50,685 bases of DNA from Caballeronia zhejiangensis (lineage in GTDB: Bacteria; Pseudomonadota; Gammaproteobacteria; Burkholderiales; Burkholderiaceae): contig NZ_JFHD01000044.1 in the NCBI RefSeq assembly GCF_000698575.1, positions 1-50,685 of the forward strand, in the 5' to 3' direction. This document shows, piece after piece, positions 15,427 to 23,260 of this stretch; within the stretch, counting starts at the first letter, position 1, and each line of letters opens with the position of its first letter. The notes beneath the pieces were generated by a model. That model was not told the origin of the DNA. It saw only the letters and a list, made by a program, of their open reading frames with translations, and did not search any database. Made by a program: the position numbers and the translations under genes.

Positions 15427-16200
15427 TCATCTTCTTGTGGCCCACGGGGAGTTGCGCATGAGAGCGCTGAAGTCTCGACGGACGAAGTGAGGATCTTCAT
15501 AGGCCATTACATCCGCCAAACCGGTTCCCTGGGTGGTCTCGGGTCGATGCTTAAGGCTGTCATAGAGAGCACGCATGAATGCTTCAGCGAAGCCAGGCGG
15601 GTGAGGATAGGCCGTCTCGACGGCGTCCTGCTGGTCGGAGCTGAAACCGTCGTAGCCGGCGCCCACTAGGTCCATGTTGGCTCCCTGAGCAACGAGTGCG
15701 GCCAGCGGCGATACCTGCGCCGGGATACCGTTCGTTGTATGTAGCGCAATGGCAAGCCAAACTTGCTCGATGAGGGCTTCTGAAATTCCGTGGCTTCGCA
15801 GGAATTCCCGCGCGGCGTTGGCACCGTCGACTTCGTATCGCATATGGCTCTGGGAATACCGCTCCGTCAAGCCGAAATCATGAAACATGGCCGCGACGTA
15901 CAGGAGCTGCGGGTCGTAAGGTATGCCGCTTCGTCGCGCTGCTAAGGCAGCCCAGTAATAGACCCGTGTTGAATGCTGGAAAAGAAAGTCTCCCTCGGAA
16001 TCGCGGATGTACCGCGCTGCGTCGCGCGTCAACTTGCTGTCGGGGATTGCGACGTCCGAAAGCCTGCCGGCCGCTTCGGGGACTGGAAGGTCGGGCGCAG
16101 GGGCCCGGTCAGCGGCGCGCACTTCAGCCGCTCGAACGATCAATAAGATGGAAATAAGAAGCACGGCGCAAGCCGTGCTTGAAAAGCTACCGATTTTCAT
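15427..16200 (-). CDS. Exported HD-domain hydrolase, cyanamide-hydratase-like (paralogue 1)
   Basis: A 257-residue HD protein with a signal peptide at 1-30 (hydrophobic core at about 10-22, cleavage near VRAAD). The HD fold shows QHSTRVYYWAAL (H76), YVAAMFHDFGLT (H107-D108) and WLAIALHTTNGIP, matching the cyanamide hydratase/DDI2-like group of metal-dependent HD hydrolases. The conserved block MRYEVDGANAAREFLRSH follows. It is a paralogue of the proteins at 16325 and 19744, but the only one that appears to be exported. ATG 16200 is chosen for the AAGGA site upstream and the signal peptide. Substrate unknown; cyanamide or a related nitrile-like compound is only a family-level guess. Confidence 0.8.
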   Translation of the reverse strand: MKIGSFSSTACAVLLISILLIVRAAEVRAADRAPAPDLPVPEAAGRLSDVAIPDSKLTRDAARYIRDSEGDFLFQHSTRVYYWAALAARRSGIPYDPQLLYVAAMFHDFGLTERYSQSHMRYEVDGANAAREFLRSHGISEALIEQVWLAIALHTTNGIPAQVSPLAALVAQGANMDLVGAGYDGFSSDQQDAVETAYPHPPGFAEAFMRALYDSLKHRPETTQGTGLADVMAYEDPHFVRRDFSALMRNSPWATRR

Positions 16201-16324
16201 GATCCAAGTCCTTCTCAAGAGGAGATTCACACGGCATTCCCGTCGGCGAGTGATAGCTACAACATCGCCCCACGGTTGTCATACGATGCCACCTAAGACG
16301 GCGCGGACGATGGTCGACCGGCAA

Positions 16325-17008
16325 CTACACATGTTGATGCGTGGGATCTTGACAAATGCAAGCGTAGTGCGAGTCGTTCCAAGCGTTGCCAAGGATGATG
16401 CTGCAGAAGTTCATCCGGCGGAAACTCGGGTCCTTGAGCGCGAGGACGTCGTCGTTCACCGTACCGAAGGTCGAATCGGGTCGATGCTTCATTCCCTCGT
16501 TGAACGCATCGATGAGTTGCTCCTTGAAGTCTTCTCCGCGAGGGTGAGCGTTGACCACCAGCAAGCGCTGCTCTTCGGTGAATTCGTCGTAGGCAAAGCC
16601 GAGGACGTCCGTTTCAACGCCTGCCGTCACCAGTTGAACCACAGGCTTTTTGAATTGCGGAATACCGGGGGTTGTGTGCAACGCTATGGCGTCCCATACC
16701 AGATCGATTTTGTCTTCGGGAACGCGATGATTGTGAAGGAAGCGCCGAGCGGCGTTCGCGCTATCAACCTCGAACCGGTTCTGGGACGTGCGAAATTGCG
16801 CTGTGAGCCCGATGTCATGGAACATCGCACCGATGTAAAGAAGTTCAGGATCGTATTTCAGCTGCTTGCGCTCCCCTGTCAGAGCGCCAAAAAGAAAGAC
16901 GCGAGTCGAGTGATGGAAAAGCAGTTCTGACTCTGTGTCGCGGATGAGCTCGGTGGCCTCACGTGCCATCGCGCTGTCGGGAATCTTGATGCCTGCGATG
17001 ATCGTCAT
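16325..17008 (-). CDS. HD-domain hydrolase, cyanamide-hydratase-like (paralogue 2)
   Basis: A 227-residue cytoplasmic HD hydrolase. Metal ligands are predicted at H33 (HHSTRVFLFGAL), H64-D65 (GAMFHDIGLT) and H111 (IALHTTPGIP). The rest follows the family: FEVDSANAARRFL, DEFTEEQRLLV, EGMKHRPDSTFGTVNDD and KDPSFRRMNFCSIIL. It is much closer to paralogue 3 (19744) than to the exported paralogue 1. The last 15 residues, including CICQDPTHQHV, are unlike the others. A GGAG site lies eight bases before ATG 17008. It is read in the same direction as the AhpD-like and cupin genes upstream. Confidence 0.85.
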   Translation of the reverse strand: MTIIAGIKIPDSAMAREATELIRDTESELLFHHSTRVFLFGALTGERKQLKYDPELLYIGAMFHDIGLTAQFRTSQNRFEVDSANAARRFLHNHRVPEDKIDLVWDAIALHTTPGIPQFKKPVVQLVTAGVETDVLGFAYDEFTEEQRLLVVNAHPRGEDFKEQLIDAFNEGMKHRPDSTFGTVNDDVLALKDPSFRRMNFCSIILGNAWNDSHYACICQDPTHQHV

Positions 17009-17137
17009 GCTGATGACTCCAAGGATACTTACTCGCGCCGTCGAATTCGCTAGCGGAGAACCGCATCAAAAACTGCATTTGAAATCGCGCGGTGTGCCGA
17101 ATTCGAGGCGCTTTTCTGCTGTGCAAACGCGTGGCGG

Positions 17138-17593
17138 TTACTGTTCCAGCACAGCCTGGGGCGTGTTCCGGAAGCTGATTGCCATACGGTTATAGGTATT
17201 CATGAGGCTGATCGCGATGGTCAGGTCAACGAGTTCGCGCTCGTTGAACGCAGTACGGGCAGCTTCGTACGACTCCTCCGGGACACCGGTCTGCGCCACC
17301 AGCGTGACCGTTTCCGCCCATGCGAGTGCTGCGCGTTCGCGGTTGTCGAACAGATGGCCCGCTTCCCTCCATGCCTGCACGAGCGCCAGCTTTTCGACCT
17401 TCACGCCTTTTCGCAGCAGGTCGCGTGTATGCATGTCGAGGCAATAGGCGCAGTTGTTGATCTGCGAGACGCGCAGGTAGACGAGATCCACGAGAACCGG
17501 CGATAGGTTGCTCTGCATGACGTAGCCGTAGACGCCGCCGAGTGCTTTTACGCCGGCGGGCGCAATCTGGGTGTAGTCGAGACGCTTGCTCAT
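17138..17593 (-). CDS. AhpD-like carboxymuconolactone decarboxylase family protein
   Basis: A 151-residue all-helical protein of the AhpD/CMD superfamily. The catalytic signature is NNCAYCLDMHT with C48, C51 and H55, as in the alkylhydroperoxidase AhpD core. The preceding VDLVYLRVSQI and following RERAALAWAETVT also fit. Such proteins reduce peroxides or act in a disulphide relay; the substrate is unknown. AAGGAG lies upstream of ATG 17593, and the gene follows the cupin gene by 24 bases, so the two are one unit. A redox or detoxification role in the HD-hydrolase locus is likely. Confidence 0.88.
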   Translation of the reverse strand: MSKRLDYTQIAPAGVKALGGVYGYVMQSNLSPVLVDLVYLRVSQINNCAYCLDMHTRDLLRKGVKVEKLALVQAWREAGHLFDNRERAALAWAETVTLVAQTGVPEESYEAARTAFNERELVDLTIAISLMNTYNRMAISFRNTPQAVLEQ

Positions 17594-17617
17594 GATGTGA
17601 CTCCTTGAAGCGATGAT

Positions 17618-18034
17618 TTACTTGATGGGGGTAGTCAGGGCCTGGTCGTTGCTGTCCGTAACGAAGACGGCGAGCAGCTTCGCAGGCTTTGTTTCGCTCG
17701 CGTTACGGCTTATGCGGTGAACTGCGCCTGGCTCTTCGAAGAAGCTCTCGCCAGCGTGATAGACGCGCTTCTGACCGTCATCTACCTGCGACTCGACCTC
17801 GCCCGACACGACATAGGCATAGATGAAAGCTGAGCCCGCATGCCTGTGGACGGATGACGCCGCCCCCGGCGCGTAATCGACGACGACAGCGGTCAACGAC
17901 TTCCCCACAACGTTGGGAATGGCGTGCTGAAAGTTCGGTGTGACCGTTTCGGTCCCCCCGTGCGCCGACGCCGGCACGGCGATGGCGAAGGCGATGGCTG
18001 CGCCGGTAGCTCTCGCGATAGATTGGATGGTCAT
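17618..18034 (-). CDS. Secreted cupin-domain protein
   Basis: A 138-residue protein with a signal peptide (about 1-23, ending ASAHG). The rest is a single cupin barrel: the first motif is SSVHRHAGSAFIYAYVVSGEVE, with metal-ligand histidines H61 and H63 and Glu in SGEVE. The second is GESFFEEPGAVHRISRNAS with His in AVHR. The small metal site may hold Mn, Fe or Zn. AAGGAG nine bases upstream fixes ATG 18034 over the longer frame at 18082. It is followed by the AhpD-like gene in the same direction, and by the HD hydrolases further on. The substrate is unknown. Confidence 0.85.
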   Translation of the reverse strand: MTIQSIARATGAAIAFAIAVPASAHGGTETVTPNFQHAIPNVVGKSLTAVVVDYAPGAASSVHRHAGSAFIYAYVVSGEVESQVDDGQKRVYHAGESFFEEPGAVHRISRNASETKPAKLLAVFVTDSNDQALTTPIK

Positions 18035-18150
18035 GATGTCTGCTCCTTTGTGTTGCTCCATTGTCATGCGACGTTGGGGCACGCAAAAGCACCAGGAACG
18101 AACAATTACGATGCACCAAGAAGCGAGCTCGGGCCGGATTCGCTAGTCCG

Positions 18151-19560
18151 TCAGTGATGCCCGCGGACGATTTCCAGGAGCCGAGAACAGTTAGCCGCCA
18201 CCGTTCTTTCATCCAAATTCGTGACGCCGAGCAGCAGGCCCTGTTGCGCGGGCTTGCGGGTGTACCAAGGCGAGAGAGGAACCGGCGCCAGCCCGAATAG
18301 TCGCGCCCGGGCAGCGATATCCGTATCCGATACGGATTGAGGCAGCGCAGCTACCACAGTCATGCCCGCCGCGGCATGGACTCTGATTGATTCCGAAGCC
18401 AGTTCATTCAGACAGCGAACCAGTGCGGTCTGTCGGGCCGCATAGAGGCGCTTCATACGCCGCAGATGGCGGAGATAGTGCCCGTCATGCATGAACTCCG
18501 TGACGGCATGCTGCACGGATGCAGTCGGGGCAGGCGCGAGGCTCGCCGCGATTTCGCCGAGCCGGCGCGCCATGGAGAGCGGAACAACAAGAAATCCCAG
18601 ACGCAGTGCCGGGCTGATCGTCTTGCTGAAGGTGCCGATGTGAAGTACCCGACCGTCCGGATCGAGCGAGGCGAGTGCCGGTGCGGCCCGTCCTTTCAGC
18701 TGCAGCTCACCGAGATAATCGTCTTCGATGATCCAGGCGTCCCGCTGCTTTGCCCAGTCGAGCAGTGCGATACGTCGACGGAGCGACATCGTCATTCCGA
18801 GTGGCGCTTGCTGGCCCGGTGTCACCACTGCAAGGGAAGCTTCAGGAGCGATTCGGATGCCTGTGTCGATATCGAGCCCGTCTGCGTCCACGGGCACCCC
18901 TGCCACGGTCATCCCCGCCAGCCCCAGCGCCGTACGGGTTAGAGGAAAGCCAGGATCTTCTATCCAGGCTTGCCGGCCTTCCATTTGCAGCCCACGAATC
19001 GCTAGGTTGAGCGCGCCGGCAAATCCTGCTGTGACGAATACTTGCGAAGGACTGCATCGAAGCCCGCGTGAGACGGCAAGATACGACGCGATCTCCTGTC
19101 GCAACTCCGGCTCGCCTCTCGGATCAGGATAGCCGACGGGAGCCGCTGCAGCCCGGCGCGCCGCACGTGACTGAATACGCGACCACAGCTTGAACGGAAA
19201 GGCGTCCTGGGAGGGCACGCCCATCTGAAACGCCAAAGGCGCCGTGCTGAAGTCGTAAAAGAGATCCGGGAGCGGTGGTGCGTCCGGCGACCATTTGGTT
19301 GTCGCCGGCAAAGGCCGCGCGGCTACCCGAGTGCCCGCCGCGCCCAAACCGATCGCGAACTGCTCGTCGATCAGACGCTCATAGGCGGTCCGCACGGTGC
19401 CGCGGGACACCCCCAGTTGGGCAGCCAGATCGGACCAGGAGGGCAGCCGCGCGCCGGCGGCGAGCTGGCCTGACTCGATCGCACTTCGAATTGAGCCGTA
19501 TATCTGCGCAGACAGCGGGATGCGTCCGGCGCGATCGAGGCTTACAGAAAGCGTTGTCAT
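18151..19560 (-). CDS. MocR/PdxR-type GntR regulator with aminotransferase domain
   Basis: A 469-residue regulator. Residues 10-80 form a GntR winged helix (PLSAQIYGSIRSAIESGQL, GARLPSWSDLAAQLGVSRGTVRTAYERL). Residues 110-465 form a fold-type I aminotransferase-like domain with GYPDPRGEPELRQEIA, EDDYLGEL and the PLP-lysine motif GTFSKTISPALRLGF (K313). The usual TPSHQ-P motif reads TPGQQAPLG, so His is replaced by Gln. MocR proteins bind PLP and activate nearby genes, often divergent ones. It faces the third HD-hydrolase gene across 183 bases and lies upstream of the cupin and AhpD genes, so it is the likely local regulator. Confidence 0.92.
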   Translation of the reverse strand: MTTLSVSLDRAGRIPLSAQIYGSIRSAIESGQLAAGARLPSWSDLAAQLGVSRGTVRTAYERLIDEQFAIGLGAAGTRVAARPLPATTKWSPDAPPLPDLFYDFSTAPLAFQMGVPSQDAFPFKLWSRIQSRAARRAAAAPVGYPDPRGEPELRQEIASYLAVSRGLRCSPSQVFVTAGFAGALNLAIRGLQMEGRQAWIEDPGFPLTRTALGLAGMTVAGVPVDADGLDIDTGIRIAPEASLAVVTPGQQAPLGMTMSLRRRIALLDWAKQRDAWIIEDDYLGELQLKGRAAPALASLDPDGRVLHIGTFSKTISPALRLGFLVVPLSMARRLGEIAASLAPAPTASVQHAVTEFMHDGHYLRHLRRMKRLYAARQTALVRCLNELASESIRVHAAAGMTVVAALPQSVSDTDIAARARLFGLAPVPLSPWYTRKPAQQGLLLGVTNLDERTVAANCSRLLEIVRGHH

Positions 19561-19743
19561 TGGCTTGATAGTACATTGGAATTCATCAAACTTAGGCCTT
19601 TTCCATGACCTATGGGTAGCGTACCTTCCTCGGTGTAGCGCCTCCAGTCACTTCCGGTGCCAGACCAGCCGCCCGCTTCGGGCGGTGCGGAAATCAAGTT
19701 TGCGGCAGTAATCGCACGTTCCTCACAGATCGAGTACCTCGAG
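19561..19743. promoter_or_regulatory. Divergent control region between mocR-like gene and HD-hydrolase/SDR genes
   Basis: These 183 bases separate two outward-reading units and should hold both promoters and the MocR operator. A bipartite site with short direct repeats would be expected from the family; I see ACTTAGGCC and ACCTATGGG 14 bases apart at about 19589-19616, but cannot prove they are bound. Confidence 0.35.
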
Positions 19744-20403
19744 ATGAAGCAAGATAAAGCAACGACGGCGAACGAAATGCTCGGCATCGTCATTCCCGAC
19801 AGTCAGCTAGTTAGGGAGGTAGCTCAGCTCATTCGCGACACCGAAAGCGAGCTGCTGTTTAACCACTCGACACGGGTGTACCTATGGGGCGCGCTACTAG
19901 GAAAACGAACGAGCGTCGCCTTCGACCCAGAACTGCTGTATGTGGCGGCCATGTTCCACGACATCGGTTTGACGCCGGCCTATCGCGAAAGCGAACTTCG
20001 TTTTGAAGTCGACGGCGCTAACGCTGCCCGCGACTTCCTACGCAGCCATCATGTCGACGAGGCGGACGTAGCCAAGGTGTGGACCGCTGTAGCCCTCCAT
20101 ACAACGCCGGGCATACCCGAGCACATGCACGGCGAGATCGCTCTGGTGCAAGCCGGAGCCGGGATGGACGTGGCGGGACGGGGCTTTGATGACTTCACCG
20201 AGGAACAGCGCGCGGCGGTAGTCGCACGCTTTCCGCGTGGTGCTAATTTTGCCGACAAGATGATCGATGCCTTCCACGACGGCATGAAGCATCGCCCGGG
20301 CACTACGTTCGGCACGTTCAATGACGATTTCCTGGCGTACAAGGACCCCGGCTTCGAGCGGGTGAACTTGTGCAGCATCATCTTGAATTCCCGTTGGGGC
20401 TAA
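19744..20403 (+). CDS. HD-domain hydrolase, cyanamide-hydratase-like (paralogue 3)
   Basis: A 219-residue cytoplasmic HD hydrolase. The metal-site motifs are NHSTRVYLWGAL (H41), VAAMFHDIGLT (H72-D73) and AVALHTTPGIP. It shares long blocks with the other two: RFEVDGANAARDFLRSH, FDDFTEEQRAAVV, DGMKHRPGTTFGTFNDDF and KDPGFERVNLCSIIL. ATG 19744 is used; ATG 19777 (MLGIVIPDS) is also possible, since paralogue 2 begins near the same IPDS motif, and an ATG at 19657 is longer than the family needs. The gene is 51 bases before the SDR gene and probably co-transcribed with it under MocR control. Confidence 0.85.
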   Translation: MKQDKATTANEMLGIVIPDSQLVREVAQLIRDTESELLFNHSTRVYLWGALLGKRTSVAFDPELLYVAAMFHDIGLTPAYRESELRFEVDGANAARDFLRSHHVDEADVAKVWTAVALHTTPGIPEHMHGEIALVQAGAGMDVAGRGFDDFTEEQRAAVVARFPRGANFADKMIDAFHDGMKHRPGTTFGTFNDDFLAYKDPGFERVNLCSIILNSRWG

Positions 20404-20454
20404 CGTCCTTTCGGACCACCGAGTCAACTCTCTTATGCTTTACAGGATTTTCCG

Positions 20455-21177
20455 ATGTTCAAACGTACATTCTTGGTAACGGGCGCCAGCAAGGGCATCG
20501 GGCGCGCGTTGTCGAACCGGCTCGCTGCTGGCGGGCACCAGGTCGTCGGTCTCGCACGCGGCGCCGACGATTCAAGTTTCCCCGGCACACTGGTCTCCGT
20601 CGATCTGACGGACCGAAATGCGACCGCGCATGCACTTGAGCGGTTGGCCCAGCGCTATGCCTTCGATGGCGTCGTTAATAACGCAGGGTTCGTCCGGCTG
20701 GCCGGTGTTGAAGCGATCGATCTCGACGACCTCGAAGCGTCCTTCCGTCATAACCTGACTTCTGCCGTGCAGACCGTACAAGCCCTGCTGCCCGGCATGC
20801 GGAATCGAGGCTGGGGGCGAATCGTGAACCTCTCCAGCCTTGTCGTCCTTGGCGTGGCCAACCGCACGGCCTACGCTGCGGCGAAAGCCGCGATGATGAG
20901 CTTTACGCGCACGTGGGCGCTTGAGCTTGCTCAGACGGGCATTACTGTCAACGCCGTCGCGCCCGGGCCCACTGAAACCGAATTGTTTCGGCAGAACACG
21001 CCCGTTGGCAGCGAAGCGGAGCAGCGTTTCCTGTCGCTCGTGCCGATGAAGCGATTTGGCAAGCCTGAGGAATTAGCCGCGGCTCTAGCATTTCTTCTGT
21101 CCGAGGATGCGGGCTTCATTACTGGACAGACGTTATTCGTTGACGGTGGCGCATCGGTGGGGAAGGCGGCCTTCTAA
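20455..21177 (+). CDS. Short-chain dehydrogenase/reductase
   Basis: A 240-residue classical SDR. The dinucleotide site is TGASKGIG at 9-16, with NNAG at 74-77. The catalytic residues are S126/S127, Y139 and K143 (AYAAAKAAMMSF), and the NAVAPGPTETELF and ITGQTLFVDGG motifs are present. FabG-like length and C-terminus indicate an NAD(P)-dependent alcohol/ketone oxidoreductase; the Arg at 38 region does not settle NADP preference. AGGA lies before ATG 20455. It follows the third HD hydrolase on the same strand. With the cupin, AhpD and HD hydrolases it suggests a pathway for modifying or detoxifying a small organic molecule. Confidence 0.9.
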   Translation: MFKRTFLVTGASKGIGRALSNRLAAGGHQVVGLARGADDSSFPGTLVSVDLTDRNATAHALERLAQRYAFDGVVNNAGFVRLAGVEAIDLDDLEASFRHNLTSAVQTVQALLPGMRNRGWGRIVNLSSLVVLGVANRTAYAAAKAAMMSFTRTWALELAQTGITVNAVAPGPTETELFRQNTPVGSEAEQRFLSLVPMKRFGKPEELAAALAFLLSEDAGFITGQTLFVDGGASVGKAAF

Positions 21178-21784
21178 TCGCGCACCGACCATCGTACTCG
21201 CGATATCCAAGGGCGCAACAACCGTGCTTCGCTAGCGCGCCCGAAACGACTGTGCGACGGTCACTAGCGCGGCAGTGGCTAGACTCATAACTTTCTCCGG
21301 TTCGTCGAGTGCTCTTCGCACAACGACGAACTTTACGCCGCTCCCCTGTGGGGCGGCTTTTCTACCCATACCCTGCAACGAACGACTGTTGCACCCCGTC
21401 AAGAGACGCCCATGGCAGCAAGCGTTGACTGGCTGAAGTGGGTCGATGAGCGACAGTGACGGATGGCCGAGCTCACGCAGATTAGCGTTGGCCGCTGGTA
21501 CAGTTTTCACTTTCCGTGGCACGCGACAGGCTGCCAATGACGTGCAGGCGAAATTGAACGGTCACAGCATCGTTTCAGAGCCGAATTCCGGGTCAACGAC
21601 GTAGCAACCAGCTCGGCCGGCAACGGCGATTGGGCGCACGCGAAGCGAGTACTTGAATGTCTGCCACGTGATCCTTCGTCGTAACAGAAGCCGTCCAACG
21701 TTGAATGCGTAGAGCATCATCCTTCCCATCTAACAATGATGGCCGACGCGAAGCTCTTGCCCCTCGGCGGCCTTAAGACATTGG
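21178..21784. other. Gene-free stretch with one terminator-like hairpin
   Basis: About 600 bases with no recognised gene. The only clear structure is the hairpin at 21337-21361. The remaining frames are short and without family features. Confidence 0.45.
21337..21361 (+). terminator. Candidate Rho-independent terminator
   Basis: GCCG-CT-CCCC, loop TGT, then GGGGCGGC and TTTT. Eight base pairs with a two-base bulge, followed by a T-run on the plus strand. It lies 160 bases after the SDR stop and could end the HD-hydrolase/SDR transcript. Confidence 0.45.
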
Positions 21785-21979
21785 TCAGGCGCGGCTAGCG
21801 AGCGCGCGCTCGATCTTGCGGTCGGTCTTGTACTGGCCCAGTGCGAAAACGGACCAGATCGCTGCGGGAATCCAGCCGATCAGCGTCAACTGCAGCAGAA
21901 GGCAAATGATTCCGGCGATGGGGCGGCCGATCGTAAAGAACTGGAGCCACGGAATGATGATGGCGAGGAAAAGACGCAT
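21785..21979 (-). CDS. YqaE/Pmp3-family small membrane protein
   Basis: A 64-residue protein of the Pmp3/YqaE stress-linked proteolipid family. Two helices cover about 4-17 and 22-45 (IAGIICLLLQLTLIGWIPAAIWSVFAL). They are joined by the short GRPIAGI turn and followed by a charged tail (QYKTDRKIERAL). The length matches the family (50-70 residues). It sits in the inner membrane; in other organisms Pmp3 is linked to salt and membrane-potential stress. It is a single-gene unit. Confidence 0.85.
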   Translation of the reverse strand: MRLFLAIIIPWLQFFTIGRPIAGIICLLLQLTLIGWIPAAIWSVFALGQYKTDRKIERALASRA

Positions 21980-22041
21980 GTTGGGTTCCTTGATGGTTCG
22001 ATGAGACCGCTATAACGGCTCACTTAAGCGAATCCTTAACG

Positions 22042-22069
22042 GGGCGGATAGGCCTCCGGCCTCCCGCCC
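22042..22069 (-). terminator. Strong GC hairpin downstream of the CsgG-like gene
   Basis: GGGCGG pairs with CCGCCC (outer stem) and AGGCC with GGCCT (inner stem) around a TCC loop. It starts nine bases after the lipoprotein stop on the minus strand. The following T-run is weak (CGTT), so termination is likely but not certain. Confidence 0.45.
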
Positions 22070-22077
22070 TAGCTCGA

Positions 22078-22899
22078 CTAGTTGACGACGAGAGCGCCGC
22101 CGTTTCCGAGGCCGCCCTTGACGTTCTGTGCGCGGTACTGGCGAACTGCGCCAACGAGGTTGTTGAGCGAGTCGGTGAAGGCAGCGACGACGACCTTGCC
22201 TTGCGCCGTGCGTGCGTACGCGCTGCCGCCCGCAGCGCCTGCGCCGCCGAAGCCACCGGCCAACACGCCTGAGAGCATGCCGTAGTCGACGTTGCGCGCC
22301 GAACCTTCGGCCGCCGCCAGTTGGACGCTGGAGCGGTTATCGACGAGCGTCAGCATGGTCGAGGCTTCCTGCGCCTTCATCGTGCCCGCGACACCCGCCA
22401 GTGCGCCACCAACGACAGGCACGAAGGCGAGCAGGCCGGCAGCACCGCCCCCCGCGTCGCGGTTACTGAAGGTCACGCTGGGGCTGATCGTGTAATCGGC
22501 CGCGACCATCTGGCCTTTGTGCATCTTGGAGGTCTTGCGCAGTTCGCCCGATGCGTTCAGCGAGCGCTCACCCATAGCGGTGCCGAGCGCGCGGCCGCGA
22601 TCGACGATCACGAAGCAGTTGCTTTGCTGCACAAGCAGCTTGAGGACTGGCACCGTCGAGCCGAGCTGGTATTGACCTGTGAGAAGGCCGTACCACGGCG
22701 CTTCCGTATCCTCGACGATCGCGACCGTGCCAAGCGGCGCCGCGCAGTGCTGCAGGCCTGCATTGGCGTTCTGCGATGCTTCGCCAGCAGCGGAACCGGT
22801 CGCCGCCGTCTTTGCGGATTGCGCGCCCGGCTGCATCTGGGAGCAGGCGGACAGCGCGAGAACGGACAGGGCGGCGATGCCAATCATTTTGAGCTTCAT
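22078..22899 (-). CDS. CsgG-like outer-membrane lipoprotein
   Basis: A 273-residue lipoprotein with a signal peptide and lipobox LSAC (Cys19). After a Ala/Gly-rich linker the core resembles CsgG/HfaB-type proteins: GTVAIVEDTE, LKLLVQQSNCFVIVDRGRAL, then the strand-rich DYTISPSVTFSNRD, ASTMLTLVDNRSSVQLAAAEGSA and FTDSLNNLVGAVRQY. CsgG-type proteins form outer-membrane secretion pores or assemble surface structures, but no curli genes are in view, so the partner is unknown. The glycine-rich insert GVLAGGFGGAGAAGGSAY is unusual. It reads in the same direction as Pmp3 but is separated from it by a hairpin. Confidence 0.7.
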   Translation of the reverse strand: MKLKMIGIAALSVLALSACSQMQPGAQSAKTAATGSAAGEASQNANAGLQHCAAPLGTVAIVEDTEAPWYGLLTGQYQLGSTVPVLKLLVQQSNCFVIVDRGRALGTAMGERSLNASGELRKTSKMHKGQMVAADYTISPSVTFSNRDAGGGAAGLLAFVPVVGGALAGVAGTMKAQEASTMLTLVDNRSSVQLAAAEGSARNVDYGMLSGVLAGGFGGAGAAGGSAYARTAQGKVVVAAFTDSLNNLVGAVRQYRAQNVKGGLGNGGALVVN

Positions 22900-23077
22900 G
22901 GTTCCTCGTTGTTGTCGTGAATTCTTGATTTATGGCGCAACGGCCGATTGAGCCAGCAGCGGTTGCGCGGTCACCGCGCAGACGCTTTCATAAGCGAAGA
23001 CAAGGCTACCGGCCCTGGGCGCGTCTCGGATTTGGAAAGACGCGCGTTTTTGAGCGTCTTTCCGTTATCTGCGGTGT

Positions 23078-23260
23078 CTAACGCCAGCGGCGCTCGAGCG
23101 GGGTCACTCGCCACCACACGCCGTCAAGGCTCGATGCTTGCGCGCGAACCCGACGCATCGCCCCGCGCTTCACCATCAGTCCGCCGTCCTTGACGAACCC
23201 CATGCCTTTCAATGCCTCAGTGGTGTATCGCTTTCTCAGCGTCGCGTAGATGCGAGTCAC
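23078..23260 (-). CDS. Small basic hypothetical protein
   Basis: A 60-residue basic protein starting at GTG 23260. Its start overlaps the stop of the membrane-protein gene (GTGA), which strongly suggests it is translated by coupling. The sequence MTRIYATLRKRYTTEAL followed by KGMGFVKDGG has no cysteines, signal peptide or membrane helix. It resembles no family I know, but its position makes it a likely functional partner of the membrane protein. Confidence 0.55.
   Translation of the reverse strand: MTRIYATLRKRYTTEALKGMGFVKDGGLMVKRGAMRRVRAQASSLDGVWWRVTPLERRWR

Noticed and set aside
16007..16930. 307-codon plus-strand frame opposite two HD hydrolases
   Set aside because: Spans two genes on the other strand and their intergenic space; no family features.
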